Positions 1-6,901 of a DNA stretch of 19,896 bases are shown here, one piece after another (the stretch's first letter is position 1; each line of letters opens with the position of its first letter). The notes beneath the pieces are model-generated. The model made no database searches, was not told the DNA's origin, and worked only from the letters and a program-made list of their open reading frames with translations. Origin of the DNA: Psychrobacter sp. UBA5136 (GTDB taxonomy: Bacteria; Pseudomonadota; Gammaproteobacteria; Pseudomonadales; Moraxellaceae); the NCBI RefSeq assembly GCF_002414005.1, contig NZ_DHYG01000062.1, forward strand, positions 1 to 19,896, written 5' to 3'. Made by a program: the position numbers and the translations under genes.

Positions 1-1477
1 GTTCTAAAGTAGTATTAATTAGATAAATATTATTTATATTAGTATTATCTATAGTTAAGACTATTCTTTTATTTTTATCTCTAAAATCAGTCAGTTTATT
101 TGAAAGTATATAGTGTTTAGCTCTAATTGCTTGTTGGTAAGCTTTTTCAACAATATCTTTAATATTTCTTTTAATTCTATCTACATTACCTTGCTGTGCT
201 TCTAAAGTAAATTTATTACTTTTTGATTCAATAATAAAGAGATTGCTATCGTAAATGATAATTCCATCTACCTCATCATCAATACCATATTTCAAGTTCT
301 CATACACCCGACAATCTGGCATTATCTCTTCAAATAATTTTAAAGATTTGCTTTCTAAATACTCACCCTTTAATTTGTAGTAGCTTTTCTGCTGTTTTTG
401 AGGAGGTATAATAGTTAATAAGATATTTTCAATTAACTTATGTAAGCAATTGTAGATTAAAGCTAAGTTAAAACAGTAGTATTTATCGTCTATACGGATA
501 AAGGGATTATCGTAGATAAGAGAGTTATTAGTAGGGAAATATGCTACTTTACCCTTCTTGAAACTAGTGTTGTCTCCTAACTCAATACTGAGCAGTTGTA
601 ATAAATTCTCAGGTAGGCCTGTGTCCTTAATCTCAAACAGTGAGTCGTTAAATGATATTCCAGTTTTATCATAAATTTGCTGAAGTTTTTCGTTTGTTTC
701 TGATACTGAGGCAGATTCTCTATATGTATCAAAACCTTGAGCTAGCTCCTCACCGTTCAAGTGACTTAGATTTTTGATAAAATTTCGATGTGCAGTTTTC
801 ATTTCATCAAAATAAAGCTTTTGAGTTTCTAAAATTGTTAAGGGGTTATTAGCAATGTTAACAAGTCCATCGATTAATTTATTAGCAGTGAGACCATACT
901 CACCTAGTAATATTGAATCGAATTTTGAGAATAACTCCTTGCATAGTTGAACCTTATGTTCGGAAAAAGAATCTCCTCTAACAATCATATGATGCATGGA
1001 TTGAATAAATTTAGTTTGATTAGGCTCACCTTTATAGTCACTTGTTAGCATCAAATACACAATACACTTCATTTCTAGTTCTTCAAGAGATGCAGTGATT
1101 TTCTCCAAAATATCATCGCTACATTCTTGATCGTTCGACGTACTAATTGAAGTTATGAGGCTAAGTAGATAATCTAGTTTAAAGCTTCTAGGTTTTTCCA
1201 AGTCCTGATCAATTGAATCATCTGATGAAAGGTTATACATGAAACCAAAATACTCTAAAATATATCTACTATCACAACTTATGATATCTGTTTTTAAAGA
1301 ATCAATGATTTTTTTAATTTCATCTTCTAGTATTGGAACATGTTCTTTGAGTCTTTCGTAGGTTTTTCCTTTTTGTTCTTCATCATGCTGAGAGATATGA
1401 CTTTTTTTTAATTCTTTAGCCATGCTTCCAATCATCTTTTTTAGCTCATCTTCTTGTTTAGGGAATTTGATAATCAC
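1..1477 (-). CDS. Large uncharacterised protein with a PD-(D/E)XK nuclease-like domain, C-terminus cut off by the window edge
   Basis: I do not recognise the family as a whole. A reading frame of 492 codons runs without a stop from a GTG at 1477 to the first base, so the C-terminus lies outside. The GTG is chosen because GGGAGA sits 5 bases upstream and a stop closes the frame a little further up; the next candidate is Met15. Residues 1 to about 390 are charged and probably mostly helical, with no motif I can name. Residues 404-419 carry the core of a restriction-endonuclease fold: D404 in VDGIII, then E417-S-K419 in FIIESK, followed by a helix with KAYQQAIRA resembling the Q-containing motif of such folds. 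No signal peptide or membrane segment is visible. The DNA is very AT-rich, which suggests acquisition. A nuclease role, perhaps in defence or DNA processing, is inference from the motif only. Confidence 0.72.
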   Translation of the reverse strand, partial: MIIKFPKQEDELKKMIGSMAKELKKSHISQHDEEQKGKTYERLKEHVPILEDEIKKIIDSLKTDIISCDSRYILEYFGFMYNLSSDDSIDQDLEKPRSFKLDYLLSLITSISTSNDQECSDDILEKITASLEELEMKCIVYLMLTSDYKGEPNQTKFIQSMHHMIVRGDSFSEHKVQLCKELFSKFDSILLGEYGLTANKLIDGLVNIANNPLTILETQKLYFDEMKTAHRNFIKNLSHLNGEELAQGFDTYRESASVSETNEKLQQIYDKTGISFNDSLFEIKDTGLPENLLQLLSIELGDNTSFKKGKVAYFPTNNSLIYDNPFIRIDDKYYCFNLALIYNCLHKLIENILLTIIPPQKQQKSYYKLKGEYLESKSLKLFEEIMPDCRVYENLKYGIDDEVDGIIIYDSNLFIIESKSNKFTLEAQQGNVDRIKRNIKDIVEKAYQQAIRAKHYILSNKLTDFRDKNKRIVLTIDNTNINNIYLINTTLE

Positions 1478-1583
1478 TATGTTCTCCCACAGTATTTTGT
1501 ATCAAAAATTTAGATATATTTGAGAAGTAAATCTAAGTTTACACGATAATAATGAAATCTTTATTCAAAACATTGTGGCACAA

Positions 1584-1802
1584 CTACTCCTTATCTAAAC
1601 CCCTTTTAACCTCTCTTTGAGCCTCAGCAATCAACTCCTTCACCCTAGCGCTTTCTCTTAGCACACAAGCATCATAAGCAGAGAGCGTCTCAGGCTCTTG
1701 TTCTTTTTGCTTTTCTTGCTCATGCTCTTGTCTCGCTTTTTCTTCTAGATATTTCTGTAGCTCGTCTTGCTCATTTTTATCATTATATTGAGAGTTACTC
1801 AT
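1584..1802 (-). CDS. Small highly charged hypothetical protein (72 aa)
   Basis: This small protein is rich in Glu, Lys, Gln and Arg and is probably one or two long helices. Residues 12-38 are almost entirely charged or polar and could form a coiled coil. A single Cys lies near residue 46, and there is no signal peptide or membrane segment. AGGAGA stands 8 bases before the ATG, which argues for a real gene. It starts 28 bases after the amidase gene stops, so the two are probably co-transcribed. I do not recognise a family, and its function is unknown. Confidence 0.6.
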   Translation of the reverse strand: MSNSQYNDKNEQDELQKYLEEKARQEHEQEKQKEQEPETLSAYDACVLRESARVKELIAEAQREVKRGLDKE

Positions 1803-1830
1803 GGCTTATGTCTCCTGATATTTTTATCTG

Positions 1831-2715
1831 TTAATAAAAGTCATCACGACCAGCATACTTTTTATTTAATGCCTTTAAGATAGCATAAGTTTCCAAATCC
1901 ATCTCACCCGTTGGCTGCTGCGGTCGGAAATGTAACTGAAAGACATACACGACATTGCGACTGGCTTTATCCCATGCGTCTGTGTCATTGATTTGATAAC
2001 CATAATCGCGAAACGCTTGCTTAATCTCGGGTATCGTTGCCGCTGCAAACGCGCCTTGATTCATAAAGAACTGCTTATCAAATTCATCATACCAAGCGCC
2101 AATGCCGTATTCCTTATACAATCGCTCCCACGGGAACTTGGCCCCGGGGTCGATTTTACGCGAGGGTGCCATATCGGCATGACCGATAATATTCTTTGCT
2201 GAGATATTATATCTTTTCGCCAACTCTTGTACCAGCTGCGCCACTTTTTTAATCTGCAACTCATTAAAGTCGACATAGTGCTCATAAGGATGATAGTCGA
2301 GCGCACCGTCTTTCAAGGCATCTCGATATTCAGGTTTGATGCCTGGGTTGACAATCTCGATGCCGATAGAGGTATCGTTGAGTATCGTTCTACCAGCAAA
2401 GCCGCCATTGCCAGCATGCCACGCGCGTTGACTTTCGGGTACTAGGTTATAAATTTTATTATCGTTATTATCTAAAATCAGATAATGGGCGCTGACGTCC
2501 CCAGTGGTCAAAAGCCTGATAGCGCGGGCATTATTGCTCACCGTATAATGCAGGATAATGGTTTTAATACGCTCACTTTTACCCGTAGCTTGGTAGGTTT
2601 CGCTATCAATAACGAAAGGCTCGGAGGTTGCTATTTGAGTGTTATGCGTGGTCACGCAGCCAATTAAAGGCAGCGTTAAGGCACTTGCTAATGCTAAAAA
2701 GATATTTTTTGCCAT
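1831..2715 (-). CDS. amiD: AmiD-type N-acetylmuramoyl-L-alanine amidase, outer-membrane lipoprotein
   Basis: This zinc amidase cleaves the bond between N-acetylmuramic acid and the L-Ala of the stem peptide during wall turnover. Residues 1-19 form a lipoprotein signal ending in a lipobox LIGC with Cys20; Val at +2 gives no inner-membrane retention signal, so outer-membrane anchoring is expected. The Amidase_2 (AmpD-like) domain spans about 45-195. Expected zinc ligands are H56 (ILHYTV), H179 (IIGHAD) and D189 (KIDPG), with E120 (GIEI) and K187 near the active site. A PG_binding_1-like helical domain fills about 222-288. The length of 294 fits AmiD (276 in E. coli) rather than cytoplasmic AmpD, which has no signal peptide. 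Its base composition is closer to the core genes than that of its two nuclease-like neighbours. Confidence 0.88.
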   Translation of the reverse strand: MAKNIFLALASALTLPLIGCVTTHNTQIATSEPFVIDSETYQATGKSERIKTIILHYTVSNNARAIRLLTTGDVSAHYLILDNNDNKIYNLVPESQRAWHAGNGGFAGRTILNDTSIGIEIVNPGIKPEYRDALKDGALDYHPYEHYVDFNELQIKKVAQLVQELAKRYNISAKNIIGHADMAPSRKIDPGAKFPWERLYKEYGIGAWYDEFDKQFFMNQGAFAAATIPEIKQAFRDYGYQINDTDAWDKASRNVVYVFQLHFRPQQPTGEMDLETYAILKALNKKYAGRDDFY

Positions 2716-2773
2716 GAAATGCTCTGATTTAGAGGACTATAAAACAGGTTAAGTATAATGTTTTAGATGTTTG

Positions 2774-4036
2774 TTATTTTGTTATAAGGTTTGTTTGTTC
2801 GATAGCGTTGATAAGCTCATTACCTAAACTGCGAGTGTTTTTCTCATTGCCATTATTGTTACTAAGCTCAACATTGAACTGACTACAAAGCTCTCTTAAG
2901 ACAGGTTTAGCAATTACTTCTGCGCCATCTTTACTTACAAGAATTGTTGAGTCTTCCAACTGAATAATTTCATAGTTTTTAATATTGATTTTTCTTTTTT
3001 CTGGGCTATCCATAGTTGAGATTTTTTTGATTTGATAGCCGAGTACTTCGTTAGTAGTTTCAATCATATCTTCGATATTATCTTTACTCCATTGACTCGA
3101 TACGACATATTGAGCGCCATCATTTGTTGTCAAAATATCATTGGCATATGTGAAGTATCTGGCTCTACCTGTATCTTTTGCAGCTTTTTTAGCGGCTTCT
3201 AAACTTTCTATAATAGGTTGAGAGTGAGGAATGTTAACAAAATCATGGATTAAAGCTTCGATGGGTTTGTTTGGGTTTTGATTAAAATGATGTTTAATAA
3301 TCTCTAAGGCAAGTCTACCTTTACCAAGTTCCATATCATTAAAACGATATTTTGAATAATCTCGTGAGCTTTCTTTACGTATATCTCGCTTCTTATCCAA
3401 CTTACGTCTTACCTTAATTTGATAATCTTCTGCCTCGGGCAAAGGGATGATCTGCTGAATATCAATCAGTATTTTTCCATTATCGTTATATGGCTGTACT
3501 TTCATACAAGTAATGTCTAAATTACGTTCATTCAACCAAATCACTGAAGTCGTTAATTCAACAGAGAAGTCTTGCGATACTAAAATTGTTTTAACGTCTT
3601 CTGCGAAACCTGAATCATCAATATTAACCTCAACAAAATATTCAATTTCATTCTTTGCTTCTTCTAAAGAATAGCTAGGACAACCGTTTTTTTGTTTATA
3701 TCTATGAAATACTTCTATAGCGTCCTCAAAAGTCATGGTAGAAATCATAGAGGCATAACGTAAAGCCTGCAGCTCCATATGGTCGCCTGTTTCAGTTCTT
3801 TTGAGCTCAATAACAACTAAATTTGCTTGTTTATCTATAGCCAATAAATCAATTCTCTTTCTTGAGCCCTGCCAGTCAGCAAACTCTTCCGCAATCACCA
3901 AACAATTAGGAGCAATAATATCTATATTATTTTTAAAAGCTTCCTGTAAATCATTTCGCTCAAAAATAGATTCAATGACAAAGTTAGTAGGCTTAATTGC
4001 TAATAACTGCTTATCCTCTAGGGTATAAATGCTCAT
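2774..4036 (-). CDS. DUF91/NucS-like protein with PD-(D/E)XK nuclease motif
   Basis: The N-terminal half resembles the DUF91/NucS group of restriction-fold nucleases. The core motif is D63 in RIDLLAID, E77-x-K79 in VVIELKR, and Q90 in LQALRYA; E50 or E51 (VIAEEF) may also help bind metal. This set is complete, so an active enzyme is plausible. Residues about 225-400 form a second charged domain I cannot name. Archaeal and actinobacterial NucS/EndoMS cuts mismatched DNA, but many proteins with this motif are uncharacterised, so the substrate is unknown. GAGAG lies about 8 bases before the ATG. The gene follows the MOSC gene by 51 bases and precedes amiD by 58 on the same strand. The DNA is AT-rich compared with the core genes, suggesting a transferred or fast-evolving gene. 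Confidence 0.75.
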   Translation of the reverse strand: MSIYTLEDKQLLAIKPTNFVIESIFERNDLQEAFKNNIDIIAPNCLVIAEEFADWQGSRKRIDLLAIDKQANLVVIELKRTETGDHMELQALRYASMISTMTFEDAIEVFHRYKQKNGCPSYSLEEAKNEIEYFVEVNIDDSGFAEDVKTILVSQDFSVELTTSVIWLNERNLDITCMKVQPYNDNGKILIDIQQIIPLPEAEDYQIKVRRKLDKKRDIRKESSRDYSKYRFNDMELGKGRLALEIIKHHFNQNPNKPIEALIHDFVNIPHSQPIIESLEAAKKAAKDTGRARYFTYANDILTTNDGAQYVVSSQWSKDNIEDMIETTNEVLGYQIKKISTMDSPEKRKINIKNYEIIQLEDSTILVSKDGAEVIAKPVLRELCSQFNVELSNNNGNEKNTRSLGNELINAIEQTNLITK

Positions 4037-4087
4037 ATTAAGACTCTCACTATCTTGTTTATATTGATGGTTTAAAGCTTGTAGTAT

Positions 4088-4861
4088 TTAACCCTGTTTA
4101 ATCTTTTCCGCCAAAGCCGTTTTCCAGCTGTCCTCCAAGCATTCAACCGCTAGCCACGGCTCAATGACCTCGGCGTCAAATTTGTCTTTTGAATTAGCCA
4201 GTTGCCATAACCTTTTCAGCGTCGCAAAAGAATAGGGGCGCTCAATTAAATAAACCGATAAATCAGTGTTAATCATACCGTCACGAACCACTTCGAAATA
4301 CCAGCCAGCGATACCTTGTTTGGTTATCCAAGAGGCGATATTTGGCACTTTACTAAATTTAAACTGGCCGATTTGGTCATTGATTTTGTAGCACGGGCGG
4401 CGCGGTTGCACGATGCGTAATTGCACACTGTCATTAGTGTCAATATCGTCATAGTGCCTACCATATTCAAAGACGTCGCCAATACAAACCGTTGACTCGT
4501 CCATCTCTGGTAAACCGTTTACCGCCGCAGTCGTTAGGTTTTCACCAAGCGTGCCAACACGTACCTTTAAACCAAACTCTGCGTTAATCTTGTCATAGGT
4601 CGCTATTGCTAACTGATGCACCGCTTTTAAAGGGCCGCCATGATGGCGTCGGTCAGCTTGTTCATCGGTAGTTAAGCCCATAAAATTGACCGCAACAGGA
4701 GCGTTGATGGGTGCTTTATCAATGGCGCTCATCTGCTCACGGGCAAACGGCATGGCTTTACCCGCGCGCACGCAGGTTAAATTGGCGATATGCAGCGGTA
4801 AAGGTTGATTGAAATCGGCGCTATTTTTTTGGCTAGAAGATGCTATTTGCTCTATGCTCAT
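4088..4861 (-). CDS. yiiM: YiiM-type MOSC domain protein
   Basis: MOSC proteins bind a molybdenum cofactor through a conserved Cys. E. coli YiiM takes part in reducing N-hydroxylated base analogues such as 6-N-hydroxylaminopurine. The MOSC domain covers about 25-195, with the signatures DRRHHGG (70-76), VGTLGEN (102-108) and PRRPCYK (153-159), where C157 is the expected cofactor ligand. The C-terminal segment from about 200 matches the three-helix extension of YiiM. The protein has 257 residues against 224 in E. coli; part of the excess is a polar N-terminal stretch of about 20. The ATG is preceded by AGGAAA. Upstream lies the palindromic repeat at 4916-4985. Confidence 0.85.
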   Translation of the reverse strand: MSIEQIASSSQKNSADFNQPLPLHIANLTCVRAGKAMPFAREQMSAIDKAPINAPVAVNFMGLTTDEQADRRHHGGPLKAVHQLAIATYDKINAEFGLKVRVGTLGENLTTAAVNGLPEMDESTVCIGDVFEYGRHYDDIDTNDSVQLRIVQPRRPCYKINDQIGQFKFSKVPNIASWITKQGIAGWYFEVVRDGMINTDLSVYLIERPYSFATLKRLWQLANSKDKFDAEVIEPWLAVECLEDSWKTALAEKIKQG

Positions 4862-4915
4862 GGGGTTTCCTAATTTATAGCCGGTTTAAAATAAAAGCGA
4901 TACGCCAGTAATCCT

Positions 4916-4985
4916 GTGCGACTGGAATAAATTTTTCGTAGCCTCTGTGATAGCAGCAAGCAAGAAAAATTTATTCCAGTCGCAC
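4916..4985. repeat. Dispersed palindromic repeat, copy 1 (perfect 21-bp stem, 28-base loop)
   Basis: Arms at 4916-4936 and 4965-4985 are perfect reverse complements over 21 bp. The loop at 4937-4964 contains AGCCTCTGT and AGCAGCAAGCAAG. A second copy with the same core and partly different arms lies at 12932-13006. The outer arm end GTGCGACTG and the inner ATTTTT are common to both. It sits between the MOSC gene start and the rsfS terminator. No transposase is nearby. The class may be a non-autonomous palindromic element or a structured RNA signal. Confidence 0.85.
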
Positions 4986-5062
4986 GGTATCGGTTTTAAA
5001 TAAACTAACTATAGAACGATTTTTAGGCGAGTAATTCTGTCATTACTGTTATGCATAATGCG

Positions 5063-5082
5063 TCTTATCTTATCTTATCTTA
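5063..5082. repeat. Short tandem repeat, four units of TCTTA
   Basis: Four perfect 5-base units are followed by one imperfect unit, GCTTA. The tract lies in the spacer between rsfS and the MOSC gene, about 200 bases upstream of the MOSC start. Such a tract can vary in copy number by slippage, but nothing here shows a function. Confidence 0.6.
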
Positions 5083-5167
5083 GCTTAATTAGGCATCCGA
5101 TTGTATGGAGTAAGCCTTTTAAAGTTTATTAGTACGTTAAGGTTGATAAATGCTACTGTTTAAACAA

Positions 5168-5198
5168 AAAAAGACCAGAATAAATATCTGGTCTTTTT
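5168..5198 (-). terminator. Bidirectional intrinsic terminator after rsfS
   Basis: A 12-bp stem (5168-5179 with 5187-5198, core AGACCAGA/TCTGGTCT) closes a 7-base loop. The stem is flanked by A and T runs, so it can end minus-strand transcripts from rsfS, which stops 28 bases before it. It can also act in the other direction. Confidence 0.88.
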
Positions 5199-5225
5199 AT
5201 AAAGCAGTGTTGGCAATAAATAGGC

Positions 5226-5639
5226 TTATTTGTTTTTATTGCGGCGACCGGCGGTTTTCTTTTCACGCGGCACGGCGACCAGCTCAGCCAATTGATCAGG
5301 CGAAGACCATAAACCTTCTAAGTCATAAAACTCGCGGGCTTGCGGCGTCATCATGTGTACGACAACAGCGCCCAAATCAATCAATGTCCAGTCAGAATCT
5401 GCCCCGCCTTCACGGCCAAGTGGCATAAAACCTGCTTGCTTGACTTCAGCGCCGACGCTGTCCGCCATCGCGCGGACGTGGCGTTTTGAGGTACCGTCAG
5501 CGATGACGATGCGCTCCATCACGTCCGTTAAATTCTCTACGTTTAGGACGGTGATATTTTTTGCTTTCATATCGTCAAGCGTGTTTTCGACTACCGCTAA
5601 GCATTCTTTTAAGCGTTCTTCAGTCATGGTATTAGTCAT
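5226..5639 (-). CDS. rsfS: Ribosomal silencing factor RsfS (YbeB/Iojap family)
   Basis: RsfS binds ribosomal protein uL14 on the 50S subunit and blocks joining with 30S, lowering translation during starvation. Family signatures are present in order: SKRHV (51-55), GREGG (75-79), W84, DLGAVVVHMM (88-97) and FYDLEGLW (104-111). The length of 137 exceeds E. coli RsfS (105): there are a few extra N-terminal residues and a tail of about 25 after W111 that ends in a basic stretch (GRRNKNK). The start at 5639 has a distant GAAGAG; Met5 is an alternative without a good ribosome binding site. It follows nadD on the same strand after 152 bases, the usual nadD-rsfS pairing, and ends at a strong terminator. 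Confidence 0.93.
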   Translation of the reverse strand: MTNTMTEERLKECLAVVENTLDDMKAKNITVLNVENLTDVMERIVIADGTSKRHVRAMADSVGAEVKQAGFMPLGREGGADSDWTLIDLGAVVVHMMTPQAREFYDLEGLWSSPDQLAELVAVPREKKTAGRRNKNK

Positions 5640-5791
5640 AAATAGTTATCTCTTCAATCATAAATATTAAAAATAAAATGGTAAATCATTATTTTGCCTG
5701 CATTAACGAGCCTCTTAGCATATAGGTAGATAGGCAGACGTTTTTTGCGGCAAATGGATAAAGTGGGTAAAGTTAAACGTATAAGGCGATT

Positions 5792-6697
5792 TTAACGGAA
5801 TTGGGCAGCAGAATATAGCTGATGGGCGATAATATATTGATAAACGGCGGGATTTAGCCATTTAGCAAATGAATTGGGTGCAGTCGGGTTAATGATAGCA
5901 TTTATTGGTTGTAAAGTTGCGATTTGCGGACATTGCTCGCGCAGCTTTTGGCGAACTTGGGTGCTCGATATCGCTGCCACAGGGCGCGGGTCTATATAAA
6001 TGCGTCCTTGAGCGGCGTTTTTCAAGTTGCTGCGGTCTGTTAAATGCCGCAAAGCTGGCGTGACAAGGTCAGTAGCTGAATCAGTGATTAAGGGTTGCAA
6101 TGGGATGGGGAGCTGAGCTTGCAGAGTAGGAGAGTTTTGCGTCATTAAATCTTTATCAACATGCGGTTTATTTTTATCAGGATTTTTATTGTTATCAAAA
6201 TTTTTACCGTTAGCAGGGCTGTCATTTTCAGCAGTGCTAAGCCGATCAAACACCCATAAATTGACATAATTAGTGAGCGCCAACCCATCCTGCCATTTAT
6301 CCAAACTCTGCGCGCTGTCCATGCCCATGATAAATATCAAGCTATCGTGCGGATAGCGGGCGCGTAAGGTTTTTACGCTATCAATGGTATAGACCGGCGG
6401 CGTCTGCCACAGTTCAAGCTCGTTAATGTGCAGGGGCGTGCCTTGTGTGGCCAGCTTTAGCATGGCCAAGCGGTGCTTAGGATCGGTGCTTTGCTCTTTA
6501 AACGGCGAGCGCGCATTGGGCAATAATGACACCTGAAGCTCGCGCTGTTGTAACTTAGCTATCGGCAGTAGACTTTGATAAACATAGAGCGCCATTTGTA
6601 AATGCCCGTTATGCACGGGGTCAAATGAGCCGCCCAAATAGGCACGGATGGCGGGCGCAGGGTTTTTTATAAAAGGATTAGCGGTAGAATTAGACAT
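5792..6697 (-). CDS. nadD: Nicotinate-nucleotide adenylyltransferase NadD with an internal insert
   Basis: NadD joins nicotinate mononucleotide and ATP to give deamido-NAD, a late step of NAD synthesis in the cytoplasm. The nucleotidyltransferase signature GGSFDPVHNGH (22-32) includes H29-x-G-H32. GMDSAQSLDKW (125-135) and the C-terminal ISSTQVR (243-249) complete the fold. At 301 residues it is much longer than E. coli NadD (213). Most of the excess is a hydrophilic, Asn/Lys/Pro-rich stretch at about 155-230, between the central sheet and ISSTxxR. The conserved core begins at residue 18, so the upstream ATG is accepted although no strong ribosome binding site precedes it. Confidence 0.93.
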   Translation of the reverse strand: MSNSTANPFIKNPAPAIRAYLGGSFDPVHNGHLQMALYVYQSLLPIAKLQQRELQVSLLPNARSPFKEQSTDPKHRLAMLKLATQGTPLHINELELWQTPPVYTIDSVKTLRARYPHDSLIFIMGMDSAQSLDKWQDGLALTNYVNLWVFDRLSTAENDSPANGKNFDNNKNPDKNKPHVDKDLMTQNSPTLQAQLPIPLQPLITDSATDLVTPALRHLTDRSNLKNAAQGRIYIDPRPVAAISSTQVRQKLREQCPQIATLQPINAIINPTAPNSFAKWLNPAVYQYIIAHQLYSAAQFR

Positions 6698-6823
6698 AAA
6701 TGAGTAAAAGCGCTGCGGCTGGGCGCTGTGGTTAAATAACTTTAGCTAAACTATAGCATTATTGCGAGCTGCTAAGTAGGCTCATGGTATCAAAAGCGCT
6801 TACCTTTACTAAGAAGCAGCCAA

Positions 6824-6856
6824 TAAAAAACCGACCATCATGATGATAGTCGGTTA
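6824..6856 (-). terminator. Intrinsic terminator downstream of pta
   Basis: Read on the minus strand, AACCGAC pairs with GTCGGTT around an inner ATCA/TGAT stem with one mismatch. A run of six T follows. It lies 45 bases after the pta stop and before nadD, so it separates the ackA-pta transcript from nadD. Confidence 0.85.
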
Positions 6857-6901
6857 AATATAGAGTGATTCAGCGTAACGTAACGCCATCGCTTAATGCT
6901 A

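Noticed and set aside
1573..1590. TGGCAC as a possible sigma-54 -24 element
   Set aside because: The matching -12 TTGC element is missing at the required spacing.
1..4036. A toxin-antitoxin or complete restriction-modification system
   Set aside because: No methyltransferase, antitoxin or specificity subunit is present in the window; only nuclease-like motifs are seen.
5150..5428. Plus-strand frame of 92 codons crossing the terminator into rsfS
   Set aside because: It runs through the rsfS terminator and over the opposite strand of rsfS, and its protein shows no motif.
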